A DNA stretch of 64,000 nucleotides, from positions 62,001 to 126,000 of the forward strand of contig CAXBIS010000004.1 of the NCBI GenBank assembly GCA_963975885.1, given 5' to 3'. Shown here one piece after another: positions 22,467 to 32,010 of this stretch (position 1 is its first letter; every line of letters starts with the position of its first letter). Made by a program: the position numbers and the translations under genes. This DNA comes from Pseudazoarcus sp963975885. Lineage in GTDB: Bacteria; Pseudomonadota; Gammaproteobacteria; Burkholderiales; Rhodocyclaceae. The notes under the pieces are model-generated. The model ran no database searches. It was not told the DNA's origin and worked only from the letters and a program-made list of their open reading frames with translations.

Positions 22467-25400
22467 TATGCGCTCGTCGGCCGCGGCGCGCTGTGCTTCG
22501 TTTGCCAGAAACGTTTCCAGCGCATCCTCTGGCAGCGGTCGGCTGTACAGATAGCCCTGCATCAAGCGGCAGCCGCGGGCAAACAGATAGGCCTTCTGCG
22601 ACTCGGTCTCGATGCCTTCAGCGATCACTTCGAGCTTGAGGGCGCGTGCCATCGACAGCGTCGCGTTGGCGATGGCCGCGCTGTCGGCGTCCCGCGGCAG
22701 GTGCTGGACGAAGGATCGGTCGAGCTTGAGCCGCGTGATCGGCAGGCGGTTGAGCCGACCGAGGCTGGAGTAGCCGGTGCCGAAATCATCCAGTGCAAGC
22801 GTCAGACCGAGGGCGCGCAGCCGCTCCAGGCGTTCGAGCTGTTCGGGGCCATGGCCCATGATTGCGCTTTCGGTGATCTCGAGTTCGATGCGCAGCGGAT
22901 CGGCACCGGTCTCGCGCAGGATTTCGGCCACGCTCGCGACGAAGTCCTGGCCAGCGAACTGCAGCGGCGAGATGTTCACGGCCACCAGCAGATGGGCGTT
23001 TGGTCCGCCCTGCCAGCGGCGCTGCAGAAGGCAGGCCTGGTGCAGTACGAGGTCGCCCAGCGCGTGGATGATGCCCGACTCCTCGGCGATCGGAATGAAG
23101 CGGTCGGGTGGCACGATGCCCAGTTCCGGGCTCGTCCAGCGTGCCAGCGCCTCGACGCCGACGACGCGATCATCCACGGCGTCGAACTGCGGCTGGTAAT
23201 GCAGCGAGAGCTCGTCGCGCTCGATCGCGCGGCGCAGGCCGTTCTCCAGGGTCAGTCGCTCGAACGCCTGCACGTTCATTACTTCGAGAAAGCGGCGTAC
23301 GGTATTTCGCCCGGCGTTCTTTGCGGCATACATGGCCGTATCCGCATGCTTGAGCAAGGTGTCGACATCGATGCCATCATCCGGGAACAGCGCGATGCCG
23401 ATACTCATCGACGGCTGCAACAGATGGCCTTCGATCTCGATCGGCGTGCCCATGCTCGCGAGCATCTTGCGGGCCACGGTGTCGGCATCATGATGATCGC
23501 TCAGACGCGGCAAGAGCACGACGAACTCGTCGCCACCGATGCGTGCGAGAAAGTCTTCCTCGCGGATGCAGCCGGAAAGGCGCGACGCGACCGTCTGCAG
23601 CAGCGCGTCGCCCGAGCGGTGGCCGAGTGAGTCATTGACGGTCTTGAAGTGATCCAGGTCGATGAACAGCACGGCCAGTGCGTCATCGTGGCGGCGCGCA
23701 CCCTGCAGTGCGGCACGTGCCCGGATGCCCCAAAGCATGCGATTGGGCAGGCCCGTGAGAGTGTCATAGTGGGCCAGTTGCTGGATGTCGGCTTCGGCCT
23801 GACGCGCCACGGTGACGTCCTGCGCGGTGCCTACAATGCGCTCGTCCGGGCCGCCGAGATTCTCGCACTCAACCACGAACTGCAGCATCATCGAAGGGGT
23901 GTGTGTGGGTTTGCAGTCCAGCGTGACGCCATGACCGCCATTGCGCGTTGCGCTCACCGCGCGGTCCAGACGCGGTCGGTCGGCCACGTCCAGTGCGTCG
24001 AGCAGGTCGGCATAGACGAGTTCGCGCCCCTGCGGCAGAGCCAGCAGTTCGAGCAGTCCGTCCGAGCACTGCAGCGAGGCGGTGGATGTGTCGAACTCGA
24101 AACTGCCCATGCGCGCGATCTGCTGGGCGCGCGCCAGCGTCGCACGCTGCGCGCGCAGGCCCTCGCTGGCAGTGGCCAGCTCGCGCGTACGCTGCACCAC
24201 GAGACGTTCCACGCGTCGGGCGTGTCCGCTGGTCATGAGCAGAAAGGCGGCCAGCAGCCCGGCTGCGATCACGCCGGTGACGATGGCCGCCCAGGCGGTC
24301 AGGGTGCTCAGTTGTTCGGCATAGGCCGGCGTCGCGACCAGGCGGACTTCCCACGGGCGCTCCGCGAACGGCATTGCGATGCGTCGTGCGAGCGTTCGCT
24401 CGGACCATGCGTCCTGCTCGCAGCCGTCGGGCCCGGACAGGCGGCGGTTGCCCGGCGCGGCTGCGGTGTCTATCAGGCACAACTGCATGCGTCGATTGGG
24501 CAGTTCGGCCAGCGCGGCGCCCAGCGCGTCGTCCATGCGAAACGCGCTCGAGACGATGCCGCGGAACGCCTGGGCGTCGGCGTCGAGCGCGGTGCGGCCG
24601 AAGACCGCCTGATAGATGACGACACCGCGCTGCTCGGCGCGCTCCTGCGTGAGAACGAAGCCTTCGGTCGCGACCGGTACGGCACGCGCACGCGTCTGTG
24701 CGATCGCTGCGGCGGGGCGATCGATCGCGAGTGGATCCAGGCCGAGCACCGGCAGATTGTCGTCGAGCGGCTCCACGTAGAGGATGGGCAGGTACTGGGC
24801 GCGTGTTTGCGCCGGCCGGGTGCGTCCCGGTGCTTCGTCGTCGCGGTCGAGAATGCGGAAGGCGGACCGATCGGTGCGCCAGACGCGATCTTCGAACGCC
24901 GCGCGCTCTTCGTCGGTGACCAGCGGGTTCCAGCTGAAATTCTGGGTGCCCGGATGGCGGGCCAGCAGGGGCATGACGAAGCTGCGGAAGTTCTCGCGCG
25001 TGATGCGGGGTTGCAGTGCGGCGAAGCGTTCGATCGCGACCAGGGAGTCGATCTGGTTGATCAGGCGCTTTTCGACGAGTGTCGCCAGGTGCTCGCTCTC
25101 GCGTTCGAACTGTGTTTCGATGCGCAGATTCTCGGCGCGCTGCAGGCGGTCGAAGGCCAGGGCCGTGAGCAGGCCGACGATCAGCAGCGGCACCGTGATC
25201 GCGGCGCGACGCGGACGCCACAGCTCGGCCGGCTGCGCGAGAAACACGAACATCAGCGGCAGCGCGATCAGCGCGCCCAGCGTGTCGCCCAGCCACCAGG
25301 TTCCCCAACTGAACGCCAGTTCGCCCGCCGGCACCATGCCCAGAGCCGCGAGCAGGGGTATTGATAGGCTGGCGTTCACGAGGCTGCTGACCGGCGCAAC

Positions 25401-25760
25401 GACGAAAAGCAGCCGCGCGATGCTGCGTGGCGTGTCCAGTGGATCCGGGAAATGCAGCATGCGCCGCGCGAGCCAGGCCCCGAACAGGGCCTGCAGGGTC
25501 GCGCCCGACGCGCTGACGAGCACTGCGAAGCCAGGTTCGCCGCCGGCGTAGCCGGTTGCCACGGCGTTGGTGAGGGCCGCGCCGACAAGGATCGCCGGCC
25601 ACATCCGCCACCCGTAAAGGATCAGCGCTCCCAGTGCGATGCCGGCCGGTGGATAGACCGGTGCGACATAGCCGCTTGGCACGAGAATCTGCAACGACAT
25701 CCAGCCGGTCAGGGCGTAGGCGGTCGCGATCGCGAGCAGGGTGCGCATTTGAGCGTGCAT
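22464..25760 (-). CDS. MASE1-CHASE-PAS-GGDEF-EAL membrane protein
   Basis: Encodes 1098 residues. Residues 1-200 are an eight-helix MASE1-type membrane sensor; about 210-440 form a CHASE-type extracytoplasmic domain (FERESEHLATLVEKRLINQI, GTQNFSWNPLVTDEER), closed by a helix near 480. A PAS-like segment precedes GGDEF (LARIGGDEFVVLLPR) with an intact I-site (REED five residues before GGDEF). The EAL domain has all catalytic elements: VEALARW, NISPLQF, ELEITES, DDFGTGYSSLG, KLDRSFVQ and VIAEGIET. Both cyclic-di-GMP synthesis and hydrolysis therefore look possible. Single-gene unit; the ligand of MASE1/CHASE is unknown. Confidence 0.9.
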   Translation of the reverse strand: MHAQMRTLLAIATAYALTGWMSLQILVPSGYVAPVYPPAGIALGALILYGWRMWPAILVGAALTNAVATGYAGGEPGFAVLVSASGATLQALFGAWLARRMLHFPDPLDTPRSIARLLFVVAPVSSLVNASLSIPLLAALGMVPAGELAFSWGTWWLGDTLGALIALPLMFVFLAQPAELWRPRRAAITVPLLIVGLLTALAFDRLQRAENLRIETQFERESEHLATLVEKRLINQIDSLVAIERFAALQPRITRENFRSFVMPLLARHPGTQNFSWNPLVTDEERAAFEDRVWRTDRSAFRILDRDDEAPGRTRPAQTRAQYLPILYVEPLDDNLPVLGLDPLAIDRPAAAIAQTRARAVPVATEGFVLTQERAEQRGVVIYQAVFGRTALDADAQAFRGIVSSAFRMDDALGAALAELPNRRMQLCLIDTAAAPGNRRLSGPDGCEQDAWSERTLARRIAMPFAERPWEVRLVATPAYAEQLSTLTAWAAIVTGVIAAGLLAAFLLMTSGHARRVERLVVQRTRELATASEGLRAQRATLARAQQIARMGSFEFDTSTASLQCSDGLLELLALPQGRELVYADLLDALDVADRPRLDRAVSATRNGGHGVTLDCKPTHTPSMMLQFVVECENLGGPDERIVGTAQDVTVARQAEADIQQLAHYDTLTGLPNRMLWGIRARAALQGARRHDDALAVLFIDLDHFKTVNDSLGHRSGDALLQTVASRLSGCIREEDFLARIGGDEFVVLLPRLSDHHDADTVARKMLASMGTPIEIEGHLLQPSMSIGIALFPDDGIDVDTLLKHADTAMYAAKNAGRNTVRRFLEVMNVQAFERLTLENGLRRAIERDELSLHYQPQFDAVDDRVVGVEALARWTSPELGIVPPDRFIPIAEESGIIHALGDLVLHQACLLQRRWQGGPNAHLLVAVNISPLQFAGQDFVASVAEILRETGADPLRIELEITESAIMGHGPEQLERLERLRALGLTLALDDFGTGYSSLGRLNRLPITRLKLDRSFVQHLPRDADSAAIANATLSMARALKLEVIAEGIETESQKAYLFARGCRLMQGYLYSRPLPEDALETFLANEAQRAAADERI

Positions 25761-25792
25761 CGCCCGATTATAGGCAGGGCGCGCGCTTGCGG

Positions 25793-25815
25793 GCGCTCTG
25801 GTGTTGCATGCGTGC
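25793..25815 (+). repeat. 23-bp intergenic sequence, copy 2
   Basis: GCGCTCTGGTGTTGCATGCG followed by TGC, matching the sequence at 7783-7804 apart from one inserted base. It is between the divergent GGDEF-EAL gene and ppiD. Confidence 0.5.
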
Positions 25816-25915
25816 GTTCGAGATGTGACGAACTGGCCCGCACTTGCGTGTGATGCGATAATGTCCGCTTTTGTCCCACCCGCCGGTACACGCCGGCCCT
25901 CCCCGGAAGGAAGCG

Positions 25916-27814
25916 ATGTTCGAGCTAGTCCGCAAAAACAAGCGCATCGCGCAGGTGGTCCTCGCGATCATCATCGTGCCGTTCGCGTTCTTCGGCATGG
26001 ATGCGTTTTTCAGCGAAGACCAGGGCGGCGCCGAAGTCGCGCGCGTCGGCGATTACACCATCACGACGCAGGAGTTCGAGCAGGCCATGCGCGAGCGTCA
26101 GGAGCGCATCCGGCGCGAAAGCGGCGGGCAGGTCGATTCCGCCCTGTTTCGCAGCCGCGAGTTTCGCCGCGCCGTGCTTGAGAGCCTGATCAACGATCGT
26201 ACGATCGCGATGTTCGCGATCGACAGCGGGCTGGCCATCACTGCCGAACAGTTGCAGGACACGATTGCGCGCGAGGAGGCCTTCCAGGAGAACGGGAGCT
26301 TCTCGCGCAGCCGTTACGAGCAGTTGCTGCAGGCCCAGGGAATGACTCCGGCCATGTTCGAGCGCTCACTCGCCCAGGATCTGCGCACGCAGCAGATCGT
26401 CCAGTCCTTCGGACAATCGGCTTTCGCGGGGGAGGCCACGGTGCAGCGGCTGGTCGACATCCAGCTCGAGGAGCGTGTGTTCAGCACGCTGCGTTTCGCG
26501 CCCGAGGATTTCGAATCCGGCATCGAGATCGCCGACGAAGCCGTGCAGCAGCATTACGATGACAACAAGGATCGCTACAAGCAGCCGCCACGACTGCGTG
26601 CCGAGTACCTCGTATTCGACGAGGAGGCGATGCTCGCGGACGTGAGCGTGGACGAGGACAAGGTGCGCGCCTACTACGAGGCCAATCAGGACCAGTACGG
26701 TCGGCCCGAGGAGCGGCGTGCGCGCCACATTCTCGTGCGCGTGCCGGGCGACGCCGACGAGGCGGCGCGAGCGGCTGCGCGTGAGAAGGCCGAGGCCTTG
26801 CTTGCCGAAGTGCGTGCTGCGCCGGAGCGCTTCGCCGAGATTGCGAGCGAGTCGTCCGAAGACCCCGGTTCGGCCCGTGATGGTGGTGATCTTGGCTTCT
26901 TCGCCCCCGGCGCGATGGTCGAGGCCTTCGACGAAGCGGTGTTTGGTCGCGAGCCGGGCGAGATCGGCGACGTCGTCGAGACCGGCTTCGGCTATCACGT
27001 GATCGAGGTCACCGAGGTCAAGCCGTCGTCGGTAAGCCCCTTCGAAGAAGTGCGTTCGCAGATCGAGGACGAGCTGCGTCGACAGGAAGCTTCGCGCCGT
27101 TTTCCGGTGCTCGCCGAGCAGTTCGCCAACACCGTCTACGAGCAGCCCGACAGCCTGCAGCCAGCGGCCGATGCGATGGGGCTGGAAGTGCAGACGACGG
27201 ACTGGATCAGCCGTGCCGAGGGCAGCATCGCCGGGTTTGACGAGCCGCGCCTGCTCGACGCACTGTTCGATCCGGAGACGCGTGCCCTGGGCGAGAACAT
27301 CGAGGCCGTCGAGGTCGAGCGCGGTACGCTGATCTCGGCTCGAGTCGCCGAGTTCGAGGACGCCCGCCAGTTGCCGCTCGACGAAGTGCGTGCGGATATT
27401 GTCGCCGAGCTGCGCGCCGCCGAGGCGGCCAGGCTGGCTCGCGAGCGTGGCGAGCAGGTGCTCGCCGAACTGCGCGATGGGTCGGATGCGGAACGTGGCT
27501 GGGGCGAGTCCGTGTCGATGCCGCGTGGCAACCCGGAGCTGCCCGCAGCGGCCGCCCGCGCGGTATTCACGGCTTCGGTCGAGACGCTGCCTACCTACGT
27601 GGGTGCGCCTCTGTCGGGCGGGGAATACGGTGTGTTCCGCATCGAAGAGGTGATCCAACCCGAGATCGGTCTGGAGGATCCGCAGGTGCAGGCCTTTGCG
27701 CAGCAGTACGACCGACTGGTGGCCGAGCAGGAGTTCGCCGCGTTTGTCGCGGCACTGCGCGACCAGTACGGTGTCGAAATCCGCGCCGCGGCGCTGGAGC
27801 CGCCCGAAAGCTGA
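25916..27814 (+). CDS. ppiD: Membrane-anchored periplasmic chaperone PpiD
   Basis: Encodes 632 residues (ATG 25916, GGAAGG upstream). One N-terminal membrane helix (VVLAIIIVPFAFFGMDAFF) anchors a SurA-N-like helical chaperone domain (about 35-250), a parvulin PPIC domain (about 265-360; RRARHILVRVPGD, SSEDPGSARDGGDLGFFAPG, ETGFGYHVIEVTE) and a second helical part. PpiD acts at the SecYEG exit on newly exported proteins. The PPIC active site looks largely kept, although family PPIC domains are often inactive. Next gene fabI converges across a shared terminator. Confidence 0.9.
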   Translation: MFELVRKNKRIAQVVLAIIIVPFAFFGMDAFFSEDQGGAEVARVGDYTITTQEFEQAMRERQERIRRESGGQVDSALFRSREFRRAVLESLINDRTIAMFAIDSGLAITAEQLQDTIAREEAFQENGSFSRSRYEQLLQAQGMTPAMFERSLAQDLRTQQIVQSFGQSAFAGEATVQRLVDIQLEERVFSTLRFAPEDFESGIEIADEAVQQHYDDNKDRYKQPPRLRAEYLVFDEEAMLADVSVDEDKVRAYYEANQDQYGRPEERRARHILVRVPGDADEAARAAAREKAEALLAEVRAAPERFAEIASESSEDPGSARDGGDLGFFAPGAMVEAFDEAVFGREPGEIGDVVETGFGYHVIEVTEVKPSSVSPFEEVRSQIEDELRRQEASRRFPVLAEQFANTVYEQPDSLQPAADAMGLEVQTTDWISRAEGSIAGFDEPRLLDALFDPETRALGENIEAVEVERGTLISARVAEFEDARQLPLDEVRADIVAELRAAEAARLARERGEQVLAELRDGSDAERGWGESVSMPRGNPELPAAAARAVFTASVETLPTYVGAPLSGGEYGVFRIEEVIQPEIGLEDPQVQAFAQQYDRLVAEQEFAAFVAALRDQYGVEIRAAALEPPES

Positions 27815-27828
27815 TCGGGCCAGCGACG

Positions 27829-27860
27829 AAAAAAGCCCGGCAGTTCGCCGGGCTTTTTTC
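27829..27860. terminator. Bidirectional intrinsic terminator, ppiD / fabI
   Basis: AAAAAAGCCCGGC-AGTTC-GCCGGGCTTTTTT: an 8-bp GC stem with A-run on one side and T-run on the other, serving both convergent genes. Confidence 0.9.
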
Positions 27861-27875
27861 TGCCTGAAGTCGTTT

Positions 27876-28667
27876 TCAGCCCTGGTCGGCGTTACCCAGC
27901 GCGGTGGTGTTGAAGCCGCCGTCGACGTACATGATTTCGCCGGTGACGCCACTGGCCAGATCAGAGCACAGGAAGGCCGCAGCATTGCCGACTTCCTCGA
28001 TCGTGACGTTGCGGCGTAGCGGGGCGTTGCGCTCGTTGAAGGAGAGCAGTTTGCCAAAGCTGCCGATGCCCGAGGCGGCCAGCGTCTTGATCGGCCCCGC
28101 CGAAACGGCGTTGACTCGCGTGCCTTCGGGGCCCAGGGTGACGGCCATGTAACGCACGGCCGCCTCCAGGCTGGCCTTGGCCATGCCCATGATGTTGTAG
28201 TTGGGCATGGTGCGCACCGCGCCCAGATACGAAAGGGTCAGCAGCGCACCGTTGCGCCCGCGCATGAGCGGACGTGCGCCCTTGGCCAGGATCGGGAAGC
28301 TACCCGCGCTGACTTCCTGCGACAGGCGGAAGGCCTCGCGCGAGAAGCCGTCGAGAAAATCGCCTTCGAGCGCATCGGTGGGCGCGTAGGCGATCGAGTG
28401 CACGAGACCGTCGAGACCGCCCCAGGCTTGCTTCAGGCCGTCGAACAGCGCATCGACCTGCGCGTCGTCCTGCACGTCGAGCGGGAACAACAGCGTGCTG
28501 TCGAACTCCGACGCGAGCTTGGCGACGCGATCCTTGAATCGCTCGTTCTGGAAGGTGAAGGCCAGTTCGGCGCCCTCGCGGTGCATCGCGCGGGCGATGC
28601 CATAGGCAATCGAGCGATTGCTCAGCAGGCCCGTGATGAGGATCTTTTTGCCGGCGAGAAAACCCAT
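27876..28667 (-). CDS. fabI: Enoyl-ACP reductase FabI
   Basis: Encodes 263 residues from ATG 28667. FabI-type short-chain dehydrogenase: GKKILITGLLSNRSIAYGIA (NADH site), FPLDVQDDAQVDALF, HSIAYAPTDALEGDF, and the catalytic Tyr and Lys in YNIMGMAKASLEA (Y-x6-K). C-terminus has VSAGPIKTLAASGIGSF and GEIMYVDGGFNTTAL. It catalyses the last reduction of fatty acid elongation. Triclosan-sensitive type by family. Divergent from selO. Confidence 0.96.
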   Translation of the reverse strand: MGFLAGKKILITGLLSNRSIAYGIARAMHREGAELAFTFQNERFKDRVAKLASEFDSTLLFPLDVQDDAQVDALFDGLKQAWGGLDGLVHSIAYAPTDALEGDFLDGFSREAFRLSQEVSAGSFPILAKGARPLMRGRNGALLTLSYLGAVRTMPNYNIMGMAKASLEAAVRYMAVTLGPEGTRVNAVSAGPIKTLAASGIGSFGKLLSFNERNAPLRRNVTIEEVGNAAAFLCSDLASGVTGEIMYVDGGFNTTALGNADQG

Positions 28668-28763
28668 GGTTCGCATGGCTCCTTGATATTGATCGGCGGA
28701 TTATAGCCGAAGGCCCGCCACGCTCCGCAGCTTGGCGCTGGCAAACCATGACAGGATGGATGA

Positions 28764-30323
28764 ATGCAATCATTGAAATTCGACAACCGCTTTGTGCGTG
28801 AACTGCCCGGTGATGACGACGACTCGCCGCAGGTTCGCCAGGTGTTCGGTGCGTGCTTCTCGCCCGTGCTGCCTTCGCCGGTGACTGCGCCGCAGCTGCT
28901 GGCGTGGTCGCGCGAGGTCGCCGAGCTGCTCGACCTGACTCCCGAGGATGTGCGCTCGCCCGAGTTCGCCGCGGTGTTCGGGGGCAACGCGCTGATCGAG
29001 GGCATGGAGCCCTATGCAGCGTGCTACGGCGGTCACCAGTTCGGCAACTGGGCGGGTCAGCTCGGCGACGGGCGCGCCATCACGCTGGGCGAGGCGGTCA
29101 ACGCGCGCGGCGAGCGCTGGGAGCTTCAGTTGAAGGGGGCGGGGCCGACGCCGTACTCGCGCAGTGCCGACGGTCGCGCCGTGCTGCGCTCGTCGATCCG
29201 TGAATTCCTGTGCAGCGAGGCCATGCATCACCTGGGTGTGCCGACCACACGCGCCCTGTGTCTGGTCGGTACCGGTGAGCGCGTGGTGCGCGACATGTTC
29301 TACGACGGTCACGCGCGCGCCGAGCCGGGTGCGGTGGTGTGCCGCGTGGCGCCGTCCTTCATCCGTTTCGGCAATTTCGAGATCTTCGCCGCGCGCGGCG
29401 AGGGCGAGGTCCTCGAGCGCCTCGTCGATTTCACGATTTCGCGCGATTTTCCTTGGATCATCGGTGAGCCGGTCGAGCGACGCCGGCGGTGGTTCGTCGA
29501 GGTGTGCGAGCGCACCGCGGTGATGGTCGCGCACTGGATGCGCGTGGGCTTCGTGCATGGCGTCATGAACACCGACAACATGTCGGTGCTCGGGCTCACC
29601 ATTGACTATGGTCCCTACGGCTGGATCGACAACTACGACCCGAACTGGACACCCAACACCACGGACGCCGGCTCTCGCCGCTACCGCTTCGGCGCGCAGC
29701 CGCAGATCGCACACTGGAATCTGGCCTGCCTGGCCAACGCGATCCATCCGGTGGTCGGCGAGATCGAGCCGCTCAAGCATGGCCTTGCGCGCTTCGCCGA
29801 CGTGTATGCCGCGGAAAACGCCCGCATGTGGGCCGAAAAGCTGGGTCTGGAGCGGCTTACCGCCCAGGACAGCGCGGCGATTGATCGGCTGCAGGGCATC
29901 CTCGCTCGCGGCGAGGTGGACATGACGATCTTCTTCCGCGAACTCGCGCAGCTCGACGCGAGCGCGCCGTCCATCGAGGCCGTGCGCGAGGCCTTCTATA
30001 CCGATGAGGGGCTGGCTGCCCAGGGCGATGCGTTGGCGCAATGGCTCGCCACCTATGCCGCGCGTCTGCGCGAGGAGGACATGCCGGTCGTTGCGCGCGT
30101 GGCGCGCATGAATGCCGCGAATCCGCGTTTCGTGTTGCGCAACTATCTGGCGCAGGAGGCCATCGATGCTGCCGAGCAGGGCGACATGGAACCCACCGAG
30201 GCGCTGCTCGACGTGATGCGTCACCCCTACGACGAGCAGCCGGGCCGCGAGCGCTACGCCGCCAGGCGCCCGGACTGGGCGCGGCACAAGGCCGGGTGTT
30301 CGATGCTGTCGTGCAGTTCCTGA
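28764..30323 (+). CDS. selO: Protein adenylyltransferase SelO (YdiU)
   Basis: Encodes 519 residues. SelO pseudokinase features: YGGHQFGNWAGQLGDGRAI, ELQLKGAGPTPYSRSADGRA, SSIREFLCSEAMHHLGVPTT, GVMNTDNMSVLGLTIDYGP and WNLACLANAI. Family members AMPylate Ser/Thr/Tyr of targets in redox stress, with ATP bound in a flipped orientation. The C-terminus is HKAGCSMLSCSS, with two Cys four positions apart where eukaryotic SelO has Sec near its end; here both are ordinary Cys codons. Divergent from fabI. Length as expected for the family (about 480-520). Confidence 0.92.
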   Translation: MQSLKFDNRFVRELPGDDDDSPQVRQVFGACFSPVLPSPVTAPQLLAWSREVAELLDLTPEDVRSPEFAAVFGGNALIEGMEPYAACYGGHQFGNWAGQLGDGRAITLGEAVNARGERWELQLKGAGPTPYSRSADGRAVLRSSIREFLCSEAMHHLGVPTTRALCLVGTGERVVRDMFYDGHARAEPGAVVCRVAPSFIRFGNFEIFAARGEGEVLERLVDFTISRDFPWIIGEPVERRRRWFVEVCERTAVMVAHWMRVGFVHGVMNTDNMSVLGLTIDYGPYGWIDNYDPNWTPNTTDAGSRRYRFGAQPQIAHWNLACLANAIHPVVGEIEPLKHGLARFADVYAAENARMWAEKLGLERLTAQDSAAIDRLQGILARGEVDMTIFFRELAQLDASAPSIEAVREAFYTDEGLAAQGDALAQWLATYAARLREEDMPVVARVARMNAANPRFVLRNYLAQEAIDAAEQGDMEPTEALLDVMRHPYDEQPGRERYAARRPDWARHKAGCSMLSCSS

Positions 30324-30405
30324 CGGCGTCCCGACGCGATTGCCCGACATCGGGCACGTTCTGTTTCCTGCAATGAGGGCTTGTTCAACGCTTTTGCCCC
30401 GAGAA

Positions 30406-30984
30406 TCAGCCGAACGGCCGCACGCCGAACAGCGCGCCGTGCAGATAGCGCGCGAACAGGAACCAGGCGGCGAGTCCGATGACCACGGCGATCAGGTCGC
30501 GGGTCCAGTGGCCGGGGGCTCGTGTCACGCCTTCGGCGCGATCGAGCCGGCGTGAGGCCGAAAACCCCATGGCTGCCCACACCAGGAAACTGCCGAACAG
30601 CACCACGTCGCCGAGCGTGCCGTTGGCAATCAGGTGGGCCAGCGCCCACAGCTTGGTCGCGGCGAGCATCGGGTGGCCGATGCGTGCGCGCATCCAGTTG
30701 CCCGGCACATAGGTCGCGGCCAGCAGCACGAAGGCGGGGAGCGTCAGCAGGGCGGCCAGATGCCGCGTCCAGATCGGCGGCGACCACAGGTGCATCGGGC
30801 TCACATGGGTGTCGCTGTAACCGAGTACGACGAGCACCAGCCCGACCACGGACACGCCCGCATAGATCAGCCGCCAGTTCGATGGGCCGAAGCGATAGAC
30901 GTAGCGCTCGCGCATCTGTGGCGCGAGCATGCGCACCGAGTGCATGCCGAGAAACAGCCAAAGGCCGAGGATCAGCAGGATCAT
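30406..30984 (-). CDS. NnrU-family membrane protein
   Basis: Encodes 192 residues with five to six helices. NnrU motifs: LWLFLGMHSVRMLAPQMRER, SNWRLIYAGVSVVGLVLVV, YVPGNWMRARIGHPMLAAT, KLWALAHLIANGTLGDVVLF and GSFLVWAAMGFSASRR, followed by a final helix. NnrU is linked to denitrification and is related to isoprenoid/terpene-like membrane enzymes; its reaction is unknown. It lies between convergent selO and smpB on the minus strand, not beside denitrification genes in this window. Confidence 0.85.
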   Translation of the reverse strand: MILLILGLWLFLGMHSVRMLAPQMRERYVYRFGPSNWRLIYAGVSVVGLVLVVLGYSDTHVSPMHLWSPPIWTRHLAALLTLPAFVLLAATYVPGNWMRARIGHPMLAATKLWALAHLIANGTLGDVVLFGSFLVWAAMGFSASRRLDRAEGVTRAPGHWTRDLIAVVIGLAAWFLFARYLHGALFGVRPFG

Positions 30985-31024
30985 GGGTTCGGTCTCCGAG
31001 GGGGGCTGTGATGTGTGTGCGACA

Positions 31025-31471
31025 TCAGACCTTGACGCGCATCAGGCGCGCCTTGTCGCGTTCCCAGTCGCGCTGCTTGTCGGTCTCGCGCTTGTCGTAC
31101 TGCTTCTTGCCCTTGGCCAGACCAATGGTGGCCTTGATCAGCCCCTTCGAGTAGTGCAGGTCGAGCGGCACCAGGGCGTAGCCGGCGCGCTCGACCTTGC
31201 CGATGAGCTTGTCGATTTCGCGCGCGTGCAGCAGCAGCTTGCGCGTGCGCGTCGGGTCGGGCTTGATGTGGGTCGAAGCCGAGGCCAGCGGCGTGATGTG
31301 CATGCCGAGCAGGAAGATCTCGCCGCCGCGAACGACAACGTAGGCCTCCTTGATGTTGGCGCGTCCGGCGCGAATGCCCTTGACCTCCCAGCCCTGCAGA
31401 ACCATGCCGGCTTCGAAGCGCTCCTCGATGAAGTAGTCGTGGAAGGCCTTGCGATTGTCGATGATGCTCAT
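31025..31471 (-). CDS. smpB: SsrA-binding protein SmpB
   Basis: Encodes 148 residues: DYFIEERFEAGMVLQGWEVK, IRAGRANIKEAYVVVRGGE, TPLASASTHIKPDPTRTRKL, LIGKVERAGYALVPL and the basic C-terminal tail RETDKQRDWERDKARLMRVK. SmpB brings tmRNA to stalled ribosomes for trans-translation. No tmRNA gene is seen in the neighbourhood. Divergent from ratA across 95 bp. Confidence 0.97.
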   Translation of the reverse strand: MSIIDNRKAFHDYFIEERFEAGMVLQGWEVKGIRAGRANIKEAYVVVRGGEIFLLGMHITPLASASTHIKPDPTRTRKLLLHAREIDKLIGKVERAGYALVPLDLHYSKGLIKATIGLAKGKKQYDKRETDKQRDWERDKARLMRVKV

Positions 31472-31566
31472 GGTCTGGCTTTCGGTGGGGGCGCGGAGCG
31501 CGCGTGTCCGGGTGCTTGCGGTAGAATCGACAATCTTAACAGTTCGCCGAGCCCAAGCCCCCGTTC

Positions 31567-32010
31567 ATGGCCGAAGTCAGCAAGACCGTTCTGATCGAAT
31601 TCACGCCCGAGCAGATGTTCGAACTCGTCGACCGCTGCGAGGACTATCCCCAGTTTCTGCCGTGGTGCGGCGGGGCCGAGGTGCACGAGCGCGACGAAGA
31701 GCGCACGGTGGCGACGGTGCGCGTCAATTATCACGGCATCAAGACGCACTTCACGACCGAGAACCTCAAGACGCGACCGACCGAGATGCATTTGCGCCTG
31801 CGCGACGGTCCGTTCCGTCGGCTCGAGGGCGGCTGGTTTTTCAAGCCGCTGGGCGAGACCGCGTGCAAGATCGAGTTCCGCCTGCACTACGAGTTCGAAC
31901 ACAAGCTGTTCGAGAAGGCCTTCGGGCCGGTGTTCAGCCACATCGCCAATACCTTCGTCGATTCCTTCGTCAAGCGTGCGGGGCAGGTCTATCCGGGAGG
32001 GCAGCCATGA
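31567..32010 (+). CDS. ratA: RatA-family START-domain protein (COQ10-like)
   Basis: Encodes 147 residues: KTVLIEFTPEQMFELVDRCE, DYPQFLPWCGGAEV, TEMHLRLRDGPFRRLEGGW and FGPVFSHIANTFVDSFVKRA. The family includes E. coli RatA, reported as a ribosome-association toxin, and the COQ10 ubiquinone chaperone; lipid/quinone binding is the more general function. ATGA overlap with rnfH (32007-32010) gives the conserved ratA-rnfH pair. Confidence 0.9.
   Translation: MAEVSKTVLIEFTPEQMFELVDRCEDYPQFLPWCGGAEVHERDEERTVATVRVNYHGIKTHFTTENLKTRPTEMHLRLRDGPFRRLEGGWFFKPLGETACKIEFRLHYEFEHKLFEKAFGPVFSHIANTFVDSFVKRAGQVYPGGQP

Noticed and set aside
31472..31566. tmRNA (ssrA) beside smpB
   Set aside because: The 95-bp gap to ratA is too short and has no tRNA-like ends; none found on either side.
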